From: Polynucleobacter sp. AM-26B4
Lineage (GTDB): Bacteria; Pseudomonadota; Gammaproteobacteria; Burkholderiales; Burkholderiaceae
DNA length: 64,000 nt
NCBI RefSeq assembly: GCF_018882285.1
Contig: NZ_JACVOT010000001.1
Location: 1-64,000, forward strand
Direction of reading: 5' to 3'
Made by a program: the position numbers and the translations under genes. Numbering within the stretch: the stretch's first letter is position 1; every line of letters begins with the position of its first letter. Below the pieces are notes generated by a model, which had not been told where the DNA came from, ran no database searches, and was given only the letters and a program-made list of their open reading frames with translations. This document shows positions 46,347 to 58,860 of the stretch, in pieces.

Positions 46347-47542
46347 GCGTTCAATCCTTTGACCATTGTTTGAGCATGCTCACGAGCAACTTTGTCAGCT
46401 TCAAATATACCCTCCAGGCTCATCGCCCCACTGACCTGCGTTTGATTTAAAACACGCTCAACCAGCTCTGGAATCTGTGTGAATCGAATCCCATGATTCA
46501 AGAAAGAATCAACTGCAACTTCATTGGCAGCATTCAAAATGGTTGGCGCCAAGCCACCAGAAGCCAGGGCTTGATAACTCAGAGACAAACAAGGGAAACG
46601 ATGCAAATCAACGGGCTCAAAACTCAAGTCATGAGCCGATGTGAAATCCAATTCTTTCACTCCAGCATCAATCCTTGAAGGCCAACCCAAGCCATAAGCA
46701 ATCGGCGTTTTCATATCGGGCTGTCCAAGCTGTGCAATCACAGATCCATCAATGTATCTGACCATCGAATGAACCACGCTTTGAGGATGTATCAAGACCT
46801 TGATTTGTTCCGCAGGCAATCCAAATAAATGATGAGCCTCAATCACTTCAAGACCTTTGTTCATCATCGTCGCTGAATCGACTGAAATTTTTCGTCCCAT
46901 GACCCAGTTAGGATGGGCACAAGCCTGATCGGGTGTGACATTCTTCAACTGATCCAAAGAATGATTTCTGAATGGGCCACCTGAGGCGGTCAATAAAATC
47001 TCTTTAACGCCCAAGGATGCATATTTACCTCGAGAGCCTCCATTAGAAGTATTAGCATCAGGCAAACATTGATAAATCGCGTTGTGCTCACTGTCTATAG
47101 GCAGCAGCTCAGCACTACTGCTAGCAACTGCCGACATGAAAAGATCACCCGCCATCACCAAAGCTTCTTTATTGGCCAATAAAATCCGCTTACCTAATTT
47201 AGCCGCTTCAATGGTTGGTAGCAAACCTGCTGCTCCAACAATGGCTGCCATCACCGTATCAACCGAGGTCAGTGTTGACGCAGCGACCAAGGCCTCTGCG
47301 CCATGCTCAACAGTGATGTGCAGGCCCATAGTTTTCAATTGACCATTCAAACGATTTGCAGCATCTGCAGAGCCAACGACCACCATTGTTGGCTTGAATT
47401 CTTCACATTGCTTTGCGAGTAATTCGATATTTGAATGGGCTGTTAAAGATTCAACTTTGAATAATTCTGGATGGGCACGAATCACATCCAGAGTACTCAC
47501 TCCAATTGATCCGGTTGAACCAAGGACGCAAATATGTCTCAT
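46343..47542 (-). CDS. dxr: 1-deoxy-D-xylulose 5-phosphate reductoisomerase
   Basis: The second step of the MEP isoprenoid pathway. 399 residues: the NADPH-binding motif 'VLGSTGSIGVSTLDVIRAHP' at the N-terminus, 'LLANKEALVMAGDLFM', the metal/substrate motifs 'LPIDSEHNAI' and 'LTASGGPFR', and 'NKGLEVIEAHHLFG'. It ends overlapping the rseP start. It supplies isoprenoid precursor to uppS in the same cluster. Confidence 0.97.
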   Translation of the reverse strand: MRHICVLGSTGSIGVSTLDVIRAHPELFKVESLTAHSNIELLAKQCEEFKPTMVVVGSADAANRLNGQLKTMGLHITVEHGAEALVAASTLTSVDTVMAAIVGAAGLLPTIEAAKLGKRILLANKEALVMAGDLFMSAVASSSAELLPIDSEHNAIYQCLPDANTSNGGSRGKYASLGVKEILLTASGGPFRNHSLDQLKNVTPDQACAHPNWVMGRKISVDSATMMNKGLEVIEAHHLFGLPAEQIKVLIHPQSVVHSMVRYIDGSVIAQLGQPDMKTPIAYGLGWPSRIDAGVKELDFTSAHDLSFEPVDLHRFPCLSLSYQALASGGLAPTILNAANEVAVDSFLNHGIRFTQIPELVERVLNQTQVSGAMSLEGIFEADKVAREHAQTMVKGLNA

Positions 47543-47544
47543 GC

Positions 47545-48387
47545 TTAGCTCGCCATCAAAATGATCAGCCCTGCTAATGGCAAGACTGGCAAAAGAGCAT
47601 CAATGCGATCTAAAAAACCACCATGACCAGGCAACAACGCACTGCTATCTTTGACTCCAGCAACACGCTTCATTTGTGACTCAAACAAGTCACCCTGAAT
47701 ACTCATTGCAACACACAGTGCCGTCACAAGAATCATTCCTGACCATCCCCAAGAGGATTGAATCAAAGCAAAGAAGTTGCCTTGGGTGTAAGGATGATCT
47801 GCAAATAAAGTGGCTCCCAGAATGCCGAGCACCATCACCAATAAATAACCACCCAAAGCACCTTCAATAGATTTGCCAGGGCTTAAATTCTTGGCCAGCT
47901 TGTGTTTACCAAATGCTTTACCCGCAAAATATGCGCCGATGTCAGCAGCCCAAACCAAAACAAGCACTGATAAGAACAGGGTCATACTCACTGCACGCAA
48001 ATGCATCAGCGCAAACCAACAGGCCGGCAGGATGAATAAGCCAATCGCGGCCAAAGGCCAGCGCCAAGAAACAAGATTCAATTGAAGTGATTGCTTCATG
48101 ATGAATGGCACCACCAGCAACCAAAAGCCCAAAGTCAACCACAAAAGAATTTTGACGGCTTCAATGTCGGCATACATTAACCAAGCAACTAAATTGAGCA
48201 AACACAAACCTGCGTATGAAAATGCCCTGCGCTGATTATTTGGGAAGAGCAATCTCCACCACTCCCATGCAGCCAAAGTGATAACGATAGCAATCAATGC
48301 GCCCAAATAAATCAGGGGTGCAAACCAGAGCACTGGTAAAAAAATACCTAAAAGTACGATTGCTGTAATGACTCTGGTTTTAAGCAT
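47545..48387 (-). CDS. cdsA: Phosphatidate cytidylyltransferase
   Basis: It makes CDP-diacylglycerol for phospholipids. 280 residues with about eight membrane helices. The family signature near the C-terminus is present as 'SQMKRVAGVKDSSALLPGHGGFLDRIDAL' in substance (S-x8-D-x-LPGHGG-x2-DR-x-D). It lies 6 bases downstream of uppS and 2 bases upstream of dxr. Confidence 0.96.
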   Translation of the reverse strand: MLKTRVITAIVLLGIFLPVLWFAPLIYLGALIAIVITLAAWEWWRLLFPNNQRRAFSYAGLCLLNLVAWLMYADIEAVKILLWLTLGFWLLVVPFIMKQSLQLNLVSWRWPLAAIGLFILPACWFALMHLRAVSMTLFLSVLVLVWAADIGAYFAGKAFGKHKLAKNLSPGKSIEGALGGYLLVMVLGILGATLFADHPYTQGNFFALIQSSWGWSGMILVTALCVAMSIQGDLFESQMKRVAGVKDSSALLPGHGGFLDRIDALLPVLPLAGLIILMAS

Positions 48388-48393
48388 GCTGTT

Positions 48394-49170
48394 CTATTTT
48401 TCCGCTTCAATGACTTGAGCACTGGTGCGCCCAAAACGTCGCTCACGCTCTCGATACCAAGCAAAAGATGCTTGAAGCGCCTTGGCATCAAAATCAGGCC
48501 ACAGCAAATCTGTGAAGTAAAGCTCTGTATAAGCTAACTGCCAAAGTAAAAAGTTACTGATTCTTTGTTCGCCGCCCGTTCTGATGAACAAATCAGGTTC
48601 AGGTGCATACGACATGGATAAATGAGGTGTTAATAAAGCTTCAGTCACTCCCTCAGGAGTAAGGCCCGGATTTGCTTTCAAGCAAGCTGATACCGCTTGC
48701 AACATGTCCCAGCGACCACCGTAGTTAGCAGCGATGGTGAGATTAAGGCCCGTGTTGTGAGCAGTTTTTTCTTCTGCTTGCACGACTCGCTCTTGGATCT
48801 GCTCATCAAACTTGGTGAGATCACCCACCACTCTTAAGCGCACATTGTTCTTATCAAGACGAGAAACTTCTTTTTCTAATGCAGTTAAGAATAACTTCAT
48901 TAAAAAACCAACTTCTTCAGCAGGTCTGCGCCAGTTTTCAGAACTAAAGGCAAAAAGAGTCAAATATTCAACACCTAGATCACCACATTCTTTGACGATC
49001 TCTCTAACAGTGTTCAGTCCTTGTGAGTGCCCTGCAACCCTTGGTAAAAAACGTTTGGTCGCCCATCGACCGTTGCCATCCATGATGATGGCTAGGTGTT
49101 TGGGAATACTCGCCACATCAGGCACAGCCAAAGTTGTGCTGATGTGTGAGGGATTGGTTTTTTTGACCAT
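48394..49170 (-). CDS. uppS: Undecaprenyl (isoprenyl) diphosphate synthase
   Basis: It builds the C55 carrier lipid for peptidoglycan and O-antigen. 258 residues: '[20 protein letters not shown]' with catalytic Asp31, '[14 protein letters not shown]', '[13 protein letters not shown]' and '[20 protein letters not shown]', the cis-prenyltransferase regions. It has a ~20-residue N-terminal lead before the conserved start. Situated between frr and cdsA. Confidence 0.97.
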   Translation of the reverse strand: MVKKTNPSHISTTLAVPDVASIPKHLAIIMDGNGRWATKRFLPRVAGHSQGLNTVREIVKECGDLGVEYLTLFAFSSENWRRPAEEVGFLMKLFLTALEKEVSRLDKNNVRLRVVGDLTKFDEQIQERVVQAEEKTAHNTGLNLTIAANYGGRWDMLQAVSACLKANPGLTPEGVTEALLTPHLSMSYAPEPDLFIRTGGEQRISNFLLWQLAYTELYFTDLLWPDFDAKALQASFAWYRERERRFGRTSAQVIEAEK

Positions 49171-49192
49171 AAAGAGACTATTTAAGCTTGGC

Positions 49193-49753
49193 TTAAACGG
49201 TCATGATCTCTTTTTCTTTATCAGAAATGATCTTGTCAATCTCAGCAACAAAACGATCGGTCATTTTTTGAACTTCATCTTGCGAGCGACGCTCATCATC
49301 TTCTGAGATCTCTTTATCTTTCGCTAGCTTCTTCAATGATTCATTTGCATCACGTCTTAGATTGCGCACAGCAATTTTTGAATCTTCGCCTTCACCCTTG
49401 ACCACTTTGGTCAATTCTTTGCGGCGCTCTTCAGTCAATGCAGGCATTGGCACACGAATGATATTGCCTTGAGTGGCAGGATTAAGCCCCAAGTCAGATT
49501 CACGAATGGCTTTTTCTACTGCGCCCATCATGTTCTTTTCCCAAGGCTGAACGGTCAAGGTTCTGGCATCCGCCAAACCTAGGTTAGCTACTTGAGCCAA
49601 TGGTGTTGGATTGCCATAGTAATCAACGTTGATCTGCTCCAAGATACCTGGATGAGCACGACCAGTTCTGATTTTTTGCAAATTCGATTTCAATGACTCA
49701 ATCGATTTGGTCATCTTTTGTTCTGTATTTTTTTTAATTTCATTAGCAGACAT
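49193..49753 (-). CDS. frr: Ribosome recycling factor
   Basis: It splits post-termination ribosomes together with EF-G. 186 residues, all-helical arm plus head: '[20 protein letters not shown]', '[20 protein letters not shown]', '[20 protein letters not shown]'. AAAGGAAAC precedes the ATG. It follows pyrH by 11 bases. Confidence 0.98.
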   Translation of the reverse strand: MSANEIKKNTEQKMTKSIESLKSNLQKIRTGRAHPGILEQINVDYYGNPTPLAQVANLGLADARTLTVQPWEKNMMGAVEKAIRESDLGLNPATQGNIIRVPMPALTEERRKELTKVVKGEGEDSKIAVRNLRRDANESLKKLAKDKEISEDDERRSQDEVQKMTDRFVAEIDKIISDKEKEIMTV

Positions 49754-49764
49754 GATGTTTCCTT

Positions 49765-50475
49765 TTAAACGTGTACCAAAGTACCTTCACTATCACCCAT
49801 CACAACGCGTTTCAGTGCGCCAGGCTTGAGGATTGAAAAAACTTTGATGGGTAATTTTCTATCGCGACACAAGGCAAATGCTGTGGCATCCATGACCTGT
49901 AGGTTTTTGATGATGGCTTCATCAAAAGTGATGGTGTCGTAACGAGTGGCTGTAGGATCTTTCTTCGGATCGCTGGTGTAAATACCATCTACCTTGGTTG
50001 CTTTCAAAACAACTTCAACACCCATTTCTGCGCCACGCAAAGCAGCGGCAGTATCAGTGGTGAAGAATGGGTTACCAGTTCCAGCAGCAAAAATCACCAC
50101 CTTGCCCTCTTCCATATGACGAATGGCTTTAGGGCGAATGTAGGGCTCTACAACCTGATCCATTCTTAAAGCTGATTGAACACGGGCTTCCACACCCTTT
50201 TGGCGCAATGCATCTTGCAATGCCAACGCGTTCATCATGGTTGCCAACATGCCCATGTAGTCAGCGGTTGCGCGGTCCATACCGGCCGCACCACCAGCCA
50301 CACCTCTAAAGATATTACCGCCACCAATCACGATGGCTAACTGAATACCGGTTTGCACCACCTCAGCGACATCAGCGACCATGGCATCAATGGTGCCTGG
50401 ATTGATACCGTAAGAGTCATCGCCCATTAAGGCTTCACCTGATAGTTTGAGCAAAACTTTTTTATAAGCTGGCAT
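49765..50475 (-). CDS. pyrH: UMP kinase
   Basis: It phosphorylates UMP to UDP. 236 residues of the amino-acid kinase fold: '[18 protein letters not shown]', '[11 protein letters not shown]', '[20 protein letters not shown]' and '[19 protein letters not shown]'. It is separated from tsf by an intrinsic terminator, so pyrH onward probably has its own promoter or depends on read-through. Confidence 0.98.
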   Translation of the reverse strand: MPAYKKVLLKLSGEALMGDDSYGINPGTIDAMVADVAEVVQTGIQLAIVIGGGNIFRGVAGGAAGMDRATADYMGMLATMMNALALQDALRQKGVEARVQSALRMDQVVEPYIRPKAIRHMEEGKVVIFAAGTGNPFFTTDTAAALRGAEMGVEVVLKATKVDGIYTSDPKKDPTATRYDTITFDEAIIKNLQVMDATAFALCRDRKLPIKVFSILKPGALKRVVMGDSEGTLVHV

Positions 50476-50521
50476 GGTCAGTCTCTCTCTTTATTTAGCA
50501 TTCATCAAGTTACAAAAGTAT

Positions 50522-50554
50522 AAAAGGCACGAAGGTTTTAGCCCCGTGCCTTTT
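50522..50554 (-). terminator. Rho-independent terminator between tsf and pyrH
   Basis: On the minus strand AAAAGGCACG (50554-50545) pairs with CGTGCCTTTT (50531-50522), ten perfect pairs with a 13-base loop, ending in TTTTATAC. It lies 18 bases after the tsf stop. The arms are A/T-flanked on both sides, so it may also work in the other direction. Confidence 0.8.
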
Positions 50555-50571
50555 TGAACTACAAGAACTAC

Positions 50572-51453
50572 TTAGGCCGTGGCTTTTGCAGCAGCTACCT
50601 GAGCAGCAACTTCAGCAGCAAAGTCATCTTGACGCTTTTCAATACCTTCACCTACAACATACATCGTAAAGCTCTTGATGGTTGTGTTAGCAGCCTTCAA
50701 CATTTGCTCTACAGTTTGTTTGTCGTTTTTAACAAAAGTTTGATTCAACAAAGAAACTTCTTTCAAGTACTTCTGAACTGAGCCCTCAACCATCTTAGCG
50801 ATGATTTCTGCTGGCTTGCCTGATTCAGCAGCCTTAAGTTCAGCAACACTCTTCTCTGTAGCAATCTTGTCAGCCGGCACATCTGCAGAAGACAAAGCGA
50901 TCGGCTTCATCGCAGCAATGTGCATAGCAACGTCTTTGGCAGCAGTATCGTCACCAGTGTATTCAACCATCACACCAATGCGTGTACCGTGCAAGTAAGA
51001 CACTAACTTGTTCTCACCTGAAAAACGTGTGAAACGACGCAATGACATGTTTTCACCGATACGACCGATCAATTCAGCGCGAACTTCTTCAACTGTCTTA
51101 CCAGAGTATGGCAAAGCAGATAAAGCAGCCACATCAGCTGGATTCTTTTCAGCAACTAATTGAGCACAAGCATTGCTCAATGCCAAGAAGTCATCATTCT
51201 TAGAAACAAAGTCTGTTTCGCAGTTAACTTCTAGCAACGCGCCAGTTGTGCCGTTGATGAACGCAGTGATAACACCTTCAGCTGTAACACGTGAAGCAGC
51301 TTTACCAGCTTTGCTTCCAAGTTTTACACGCAGAATTTCTTCTGCTTTAGCCATATCACCATCAGCTTCAGTCAAAGCTTTTTTGCACTCCATCATTGGA
51401 GCATCAGTTTTGGCGCGTAGTTCGCCAACCATTGCAGCAGAAATTGCAGCCAT
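50572..51453 (-). CDS. tsf: Translation elongation factor Ts
   Basis: The nucleotide exchange factor for EF-Tu. 293 residues: '[20 protein letters not shown]' (UBA-like N-domain), '[17 protein letters not shown]' (the TDFV motif that contacts EF-Tu) and '[20 protein letters not shown]'. Its ATG overlaps the rpsB stop as TAATG, so the two are coupled. Confidence 0.98.
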   Translation of the reverse strand: MAAISAAMVGELRAKTDAPMMECKKALTEADGDMAKAEEILRVKLGSKAGKAASRVTAEGVITAFINGTTGALLEVNCETDFVSKNDDFLALSNACAQLVAEKNPADVAALSALPYSGKTVEEVRAELIGRIGENMSLRRFTRFSGENKLVSYLHGTRIGVMVEYTGDDTAAKDVAMHIAAMKPIALSSADVPADKIATEKSVAELKAAESGKPAEIIAKMVEGSVQKYLKEVSLLNQTFVKNDKQTVEQMLKAANTTIKSFTMYVVGEGIEKRQDDFAAEVAAQVAAAKATA

Positions 51454-52202
51454 TACTCGCCCTTTCCTTCTTCAACGAACTCGTCAGCGTCGCCTTTAAC
51501 AGCTTCTAACACTTGGTTCACTGCGTTTGCTTTGCCTTCCAAAATAGCATCAGCCATCGCACGAACATACAAAGCAACCGCTTTGCTTGAGTCGTCGTTA
51601 CCTGGGATGATGTAATCAACACCTTCAGGTGAGTGGTTTGTATCAACCACAGCAATCACTGGAATACCTAATTTCTTGGCTTCAGTTAAAGCAATCTTGT
51701 GGTAACCAACGTCCACCACGAAAATCGCATCAGGTGTACCAGCCATATCTTGAATACCGCCCAATGATTTCTCTAATTTCTCGATATCACGGCTGGTTGT
51801 CAAAGCTTCCTTCTTAGACAAACGCTCCCAATCGCCATTTTCGCGAGCAGCAGTCATGTCTTTAAGACGCTTGATAGAACCTTTAACAGTTTTAAAGTTA
51901 GTCAATGTACCGCCCAACCAGCGAGCATCAACGTAAGGCATGCCAGCACGAGTTGCTTCTTCAGCAATGATCTCTTTTGATTGGCGCTTTGTACCAACGA
52001 ACAAAATAGTGCCGCGGTTTGAAGCTACTTGACGCACGAACTTTTGCGCTTCCAAGAACATTGGAAGTGTTTTTTCGAGGTTAATAATATGAATTTTGTT
52101 GCGATGACCGAAAATATAAGGGGCCATCTTTGGTGACCAGAAGCGAGTTTGGTGCCCAAAATGGCAACCGGCTTCTAGCATTTGACGCATAGTCACTGAC
52201 AT
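51453..52202 (-). CDS. rpsB: 30S ribosomal protein S2
   Basis: 249 residues: '[20 protein letters not shown]', '[20 protein letters not shown]', '[17 protein letters not shown]' and '[20 protein letters not shown]'. CTTAGGAGATTTAC precedes the ATG. A ~105-base structured leader and a promoter lie upstream (separate entries), as expected for an autoregulated ribosomal operon rpsB-tsf. Confidence 0.98.
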   Translation of the reverse strand: MSVTMRQMLEAGCHFGHQTRFWSPKMAPYIFGHRNKIHIINLEKTLPMFLEAQKFVRQVASNRGTILFVGTKRQSKEIIAEEATRAGMPYVDARWLGGTLTNFKTVKGSIKRLKDMTAARENGDWERLSKKEALTTSRDIEKLEKSLGGIQDMAGTPDAIFVVDVGYHKIALTEAKKLGIPVIAVVDTNHSPEGVDYIIPGNDDSSKAVALYVRAMADAILEGKANAVNQVLEAVKGDADEFVEEGKGE

Positions 52203-52228
52203 GTAAATCTCCTAAGGGTTGTGTCTAG

Positions 52229-52276
52229 AACCAAGTCCTGACTGCACTAAAAAGTGCCACCCTGGACGGCTTGGTT
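52229..52276 (-). ncRNA. rpsB: Structured 5' leader of rpsB-tsf (possible S2-binding autoregulatory element)
   Basis: Three nested stems with the same centre: AACCAAG/CTTGGTT (52276-52270 with 52235-52229), GTCC/GGAC inside it, and GCACT/AGTGC around a TTTT loop (52257-52244). It ends 26 bases before the rpsB ATG. S2 in gammaproteobacteria represses its own operon through a structured leader; whether this betaproteobacterial fold is the equivalent is inference. Confidence 0.5.
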
Positions 52277-52313
52277 CGTGATTCTGCTCCAGACCATCTG
52301 AAACAGTGTGCGT

Positions 52314-52319
52314 ATTCTA
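52314..52319 (-). promoter_or_regulatory. rpsB: Candidate -10 element for rpsB-tsf
   Basis: TAGAAT on the minus strand, giving a start near 52307 and a leader of ~105 bases containing the whole hairpin. The -35 region is poor. The same TAGAATAC sequence occurs upstream of ratA. Confidence 0.4.
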
Positions 52320-52376
52320 CCCTAAAAATCGTATTAGAGCCATGAAAACAATGAATTTATGCTGGATAATCGGGGT

Positions 52377-53207
52377 ATGTTGACTGAAACTAAAAAACCC
52401 ACTTCTCAAGAGTTCATCGCTGGTATGCGTGAAGCTGGTCGCTTGGCCAGCGAGGTACTGGACCATGTGACCCCATTTATCAAGGCAGGCGTTACCACTG
52501 GTGAGCTGGACCAGATTTGCCACGATTACATGGTCAATATTCAAAAAACAGTCCCAGCACCCCTAAATTACCAGCCTCCAGGCTATCCACCCTTCCCAAA
52601 ATCCATCTGCACCTCGGTCAATGACGTTATTTGCCATGGAATCCCAGGCGACCGGATACTCAAAGACGGCGACGTGGTCAACCTTGATATCACCGTGATC
52701 ACCCCCACTGGTTACTATGGCGATACCAGCCGAATGTTTTCGATTGGCGAACCTTCAATTTTGGCCAAAAGACTCTCACAAATCACTTATGAGTGCATGT
52801 GGCTGGGCATTGCTCAAGTCAAACCAGGTTGTACTTTGGGTGATATTGGCTACGCGATCCAAACTCATGCAGAAAATGCAGGTTACTCAGTGGTCAGAGA
52901 GTATTGCGGTCACGGCATTGGACAAGTGTTCCATGATGAACCTCAAATAGTGCATTACGGCAAACCAGGTTTGGGTGAGCAACTGCATGAGGGTATGACC
53001 TTTACGATTGAACCCATGATCAATGCCGGCAAAAGAGATATCAGAACCATGCCTGATCAATGGACGGTTAAAACCAAAGATCGTAGCTTGTCCGCTCAGT
53101 GGGAGCACACATGCTTGGTTACTCCAACGGGCGTTGAGGTGTTGACCTATTCAGCAGGCAGCCCTCCGCCACCAGCGTGTGTTAGCAATCTCAAGTTCAG
53201 ACCGTAA
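52377..53207 (+). CDS. map: Type I methionine aminopeptidase
   Basis: It removes the initiator Met from nascent proteins. 276 residues from the second ATG; the first in-frame ATG (52359) adds six residues and neither has a properly spaced Shine-Dalgarno. The metal ligands are visible in 'VNLDITVITPTGYYGDTSRM' (two Asp), 'REYCGHGIGQVFHDEP' (His), 'FTIEPMIN' (Glu) and 'AQWEHTCLVT' (Glu). 'SVNDVICHGIPGD' is a family signature. It diverges from rpsB, the usual betaproteobacterial order, and is followed by glnD. Confidence 0.95.
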   Translation: MLTETKKPTSQEFIAGMREAGRLASEVLDHVTPFIKAGVTTGELDQICHDYMVNIQKTVPAPLNYQPPGYPPFPKSICTSVNDVICHGIPGDRILKDGDVVNLDITVITPTGYYGDTSRMFSIGEPSILAKRLSQITYECMWLGIAQVKPGCTLGDIGYAIQTHAENAGYSVVREYCGHGIGQVFHDEPQIVHYGKPGLGEQLHEGMTFTIEPMINAGKRDIRTMPDQWTVKTKDRSLSAQWEHTCLVTPTGVEVLTYSAGSPPPPACVSNLKFRP

Positions 53208-53219
53208 ATCAAGCAAGAC

Positions 53220-55784
53220 ATGGACACCCTTGCAACTCTTAAAACTCGTCGCGAGGCTCGCTTTGAAGAGTTCAAAAAGGATTTAAACGTCCATAAGTTA
53301 ACCAAGGACATCTGCCAGCTAATCGATCAGCAATTAATGTTGGCCTGGCAAGAAAATGGTTTAGACGACTATGCAGCTCTTGTGGCCGTGGGTGGATTTG
53401 GGCGCGCTGAGCAATACCCATACTCTGATGTTGACATACTCGTACTTCTCTCGGAAAAGCTCAGTGCTGATGAACTGGCTATCGCTACTCCAAGAGTAGA
53501 AAGCTTCATTACTCGCTGCTGGGATCTGGGCATTGAGATTGGTTCATCAGTTCGTAATATCGAAGAGTGTTTGCAAGAAGCCGCAGCAGACATCACAGTT
53601 AGAACTGCACTTCTTGAGTCTCGTCTTGTGGGCGGGGATAAAAAACTCTACCGTCGATTCTTGGTGCAATTTGATGCAGCGATGGATGCCAAGGCGTTTT
53701 ATCAAGCGAAGTTATCAGAACTGCGTCAGCGACATCACAAATACAACGACACACCCTATTCCTTAGAACCCAACTGCAAAGAGAGCCCCGGTGGATTAAG
53801 AGATTTACAAGTGATTCTCTGGATGACCAAAGCTGCCAAGCTGGGAAATAGCTTTTCCGATTTACATAAAAAAGGTCTTTTGACCAAGCGTGAATCATTA
53901 GAAATCAATAAAAATCTAAAACTATTACAAACCTTGCGCACTCAATTGCACTTGGTTGCTAAGAGACGTCAAGATGTTTTGGTGTTTGATCTACAAACTC
54001 AGTTGGCTGAATCATTTGGTTTGACTTCAGAGAATGGCACACGTGCCAGCGAAAAGATCATGAAGCAGTATTACTGGGCTGCGAAAGCGGTGACCCAACT
54101 CAATGAAATTCTGATACAAAATATTGAGGCGATTCTTTTCCCTAAAGAATCGAGAATCACCAGACCAGTATCGGAGCATTTTGTTGAGAAGCAAGGATTG
54201 CTCGACATCTTGGATCCAAACTTATTTGAAAAGCATCCCAATCAAATTTTACGGGCATTTTTGCTTTACACAAAAACACCTGGTGTTAAAGGATTTTCAG
54301 CTCAAATACTCAGAGGTTTGTATAACGCCAGAAATCTTATGAATGCTGAATGGCGCAAGCAAGCAGAAAACCGAGAATATTTCATGGAGATTGTGCGCCA
54401 ACCTCGCGGCGTGACAAATGCATTCCGCTTGATGAACCAAACCAGTGTCTTGGGTCGTTATCTACCTGCCTTTAGAAAAATCGTCGGACAGATGCAACAT
54501 GATTTGTTTCATGTGTACACAGTCGATCAACACATCTTGATGGTACTTCGCAATGTGCGACGCTTTTGGATTGTGGAGCACACACATGAATTCCCATTCT
54601 GCAGTCAGCTTGCAGCCAAATATGACAAGCCATGGCTTTTGATCCTAGCTGCTTTGTTCCATGACATAGCCAAGGGCCGTGGTGGCGACCACTCGGACCT
54701 TGGTAAAAAAGATGCGCGCTTATTTGCAAAACAACATGGCTTGAATAAAGAAGACACTGATATATTGGTATGGTTGGTTGCTGAACACTTGACCATGAGT
54801 CAAGTGGCACAAAAACAAGATATCAGCGACCCAGATGTCATCAAAGCTTTTGCCAAAAAAGTAAAAACTGAGAGACGATTAACAGCACTTTACTTATTAA
54901 CTGTTGCTGATGTCAGAGGAACAAGTCCTAAAGTTTGGAATGCCTGGAAAGGCAAATTGCTAGAAGACTTGTACAAGCTTACCTTGAGAATTTTAGGTGG
55001 CGAGCAACACGATCTCAGCTCTGAGTTAGAGCAAAATCAGTCAGAAGCCAAACAAATGCTTCGCCTGTTTGGTCTTCAAGCAGATGCTCATGAGAATCTC
55101 TGGAAGCAATTAGATATCTCTTTCTTTTTAAGACATGAGCCCAGTGATATCGCCTGGCTCACCAAACATTTGCATGGCCGCGTGAACCACCCTGAGCCAA
55201 TTGTTAGAGCTCGCCTATCGCAAATTGGTGAAGGTTTACAGGTTGGAGTCTATGTGAAGGATCAAGTGGATCTATTTGCTAGGATTTGCGCCTACTTTGA
55301 TCAACAAGGTTTTTCAATTTTAGATGCCAAGATTCATACAACACAGCATGGCTATGCTTTAGATACCTTCCAAATTTCTGGGACGAATATGTTGCGTGAA
55401 GGCGGTCACTATCGAGACATCATTCAACTGGTTGAGCATGACTTGGCTGCGATGCTTCAACAAAGCGCTCCACTGCCAAATCCTAGCAAGGGTCGCCTAT
55501 CAAGACAATCAAGAAGCTTCCCCATTCAACCTCGCGTGAGCCTCAGGGCTGATGAGCGCGGTCAATACTATGTCTTATCCGTATCTGCCAATGACAGAAC
55601 TGGGCTCCTTTACGCCATAGCCAAAATTTTGGCTGAGCACCATATTTCGCTTCACACCGCCAGAATCAACACACTGGGTGAGCGCATCGAGGACGTATTT
55701 TTATTGGATGGTCATAACCTATCCAAAGATTCAAAAATACAAGTCCAACTTGAAACAGAGATCTTGGACGCTTTAGCAGTTTAA
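53220..55784 (+). CDS. glnD: [Protein-PII] uridylyltransferase/uridylyl-removing enzyme
   Basis: The glutamine sensor that modifies PII in nitrogen regulation. 854 residues: a nucleotidyltransferase domain with '[20 protein letters not shown]' (Gly58/59, Asp70, Asp72), a GlnD helical domain, an HD domain with '[18 protein letters not shown]', and two C-terminal ACT domains ('[20 protein letters not shown]' and '[20 protein letters not shown]'). It follows map by 12 bases and converges on ligA with 4 bases between stops. Confidence 0.97.
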   Translation: MDTLATLKTRREARFEEFKKDLNVHKLTKDICQLIDQQLMLAWQENGLDDYAALVAVGGFGRAEQYPYSDVDILVLLSEKLSADELAIATPRVESFITRCWDLGIEIGSSVRNIEECLQEAAADITVRTALLESRLVGGDKKLYRRFLVQFDAAMDAKAFYQAKLSELRQRHHKYNDTPYSLEPNCKESPGGLRDLQVILWMTKAAKLGNSFSDLHKKGLLTKRESLEINKNLKLLQTLRTQLHLVAKRRQDVLVFDLQTQLAESFGLTSENGTRASEKIMKQYYWAAKAVTQLNEILIQNIEAILFPKESRITRPVSEHFVEKQGLLDILDPNLFEKHPNQILRAFLLYTKTPGVKGFSAQILRGLYNARNLMNAEWRKQAENREYFMEIVRQPRGVTNAFRLMNQTSVLGRYLPAFRKIVGQMQHDLFHVYTVDQHILMVLRNVRRFWIVEHTHEFPFCSQLAAKYDKPWLLILAALFHDIAKGRGGDHSDLGKKDARLFAKQHGLNKEDTDILVWLVAEHLTMSQVAQKQDISDPDVIKAFAKKVKTERRLTALYLLTVADVRGTSPKVWNAWKGKLLEDLYKLTLRILGGEQHDLSSELEQNQSEAKQMLRLFGLQADAHENLWKQLDISFFLRHEPSDIAWLTKHLHGRVNHPEPIVRARLSQIGEGLQVGVYVKDQVDLFARICAYFDQQGFSILDAKIHTTQHGYALDTFQISGTNMLREGGHYRDIIQLVEHDLAAMLQQSAPLPNPSKGRLSRQSRSFPIQPRVSLRADERGQYYVLSVSANDRTGLLYAIAKILAEHHISLHTARINTLGERIEDVFLLDGHNLSKDSKIQVQLETEILDALAV

Positions 55785-55788
55785 TTCA

Positions 55789-57795
<2,007 letters not shown>

Positions 57796-58860
57796 CTAGG
57801 AATAGAGTCTGCTTGCAGCAGCAGAACCTGCAGGAATACCCTGAACCATCATCGCCTGATAAATCTCTTCAAGCTGTTCCTTGATGGCATGGATAGCTTC
57901 ATCTACCAATGGCCTCCCAGCATCATCTACCAAATGCCCATTGAGTGCTTCAGCCAATAGTTTTGCATCATCAAGCATGAATTGAAATGGTGTCATCTCA
58001 TGAGATACGTGAGGTAGGTTTAACAGTAATGTCACATATTGAACATTTGACTGACTTAAATCATCGCGCAAGAAATTGGCTTGATCAGCGATCAGCTTGT
58101 AGATGACCATGTCTGAAACAACGCGCTGATATTCACGACCATCGCGTGATAACAAGAATCCTGCTTTGTTTGCAACATTCTGAATTGTCATCAAGCTCCA
58201 TAAACCATCTTTAGGAACAACCGTGATACCTAACTGAATGTCACACCTTGCTGCAAACTCATCCAAGGTCTTAGCAGACTCAATGATGTCGTTGTGTGGG
58301 GCTAAATCTAACTCGGCATCTAAGGCGTTGGATAGCAACTGAGCTTTTGAGACAAAGTCTGATAAATCCACCATGCCAATCGGGCCAGATCTATTGGCTA
58401 ACTGAATGGCCAATTGAAGTTCTGTGAAGCTTTGCTCTGGGGTGATTGATTGCCAAACACCATCGGTACTCAAACCTTCATGCATCCAAGTAAATTGGGT
58501 ATTTTTCGGCCAGTCAGACAACTGACTCAAAATTTCTTGGCCAGTGATTGGCTCTGGCAAGCGCAATGTGGCAACACAATCAATCAGTGGATCAATTTTT
58601 GCCAATATAGGCTGAGCAAACGCTGGGCTTGCAACACCACCAAGACTTGGCTCAGATTTATTCAGCGCTGCGTCGACTGCTGAAAAGCTTGGTTCAGAGG
58701 ACTCGCTAGACTCATCCATTGATTCATTCTTATCAAGCTTGCGTATACGCATCGCGTTATAAATCATGACCAGGACCAATAAGCTGAAACCAATCAGTCC
58801 CAGGGATAACTGAAGATCCGACAACCCTAAGGATGTGGCAAGTTCAGTGAACCAAACCAT
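57796..58860 (-). CDS. zipA: Cell division protein ZipA-like (FtsZ-binding)
   Basis: It anchors FtsZ to the membrane. 354 residues: a membrane helix (~18-37, 'LSLGLIGFSLLVLVMIYNAM'), a Ser/Glu-rich linker (~45-85) and a C-terminal ZipA domain (~210-345, including 'FAARCDIQLGITVVPKDGLW' and 'YVTLLLNLPHVSHEMTPFQF'). The linker lacks the long Pro/Gln-rich part of E. coli ZipA. Its ATG overlaps the smc stop (TAATG), and ligA follows by 6 bases. Confidence 0.9.
   Translation of the reverse strand: MVWFTELATSLGLSDLQLSLGLIGFSLLVLVMIYNAMRIRKLDKNESMDESSESSEPSFSAVDAALNKSEPSLGGVASPAFAQPILAKIDPLIDCVATLRLPEPITGQEILSQLSDWPKNTQFTWMHEGLSTDGVWQSITPEQSFTELQLAIQLANRSGPIGMVDLSDFVSKAQLLSNALDAELDLAPHNDIIESAKTLDEFAARCDIQLGITVVPKDGLWSLMTIQNVANKAGFLLSRDGREYQRVVSDMVIYKLIADQANFLRDDLSQSNVQYVTLLLNLPHVSHEMTPFQFMLDDAKLLAEALNGHLVDDAGRPLVDEAIHAIKEQLEEIYQAMMVQGIPAGSAAASRLYS

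Noticed and set aside
48812..49306. A 164-codon open frame on the plus strand across uppS and frr
   Set aside because: It runs antisense to two certain genes, has no family resemblance and no start signal.
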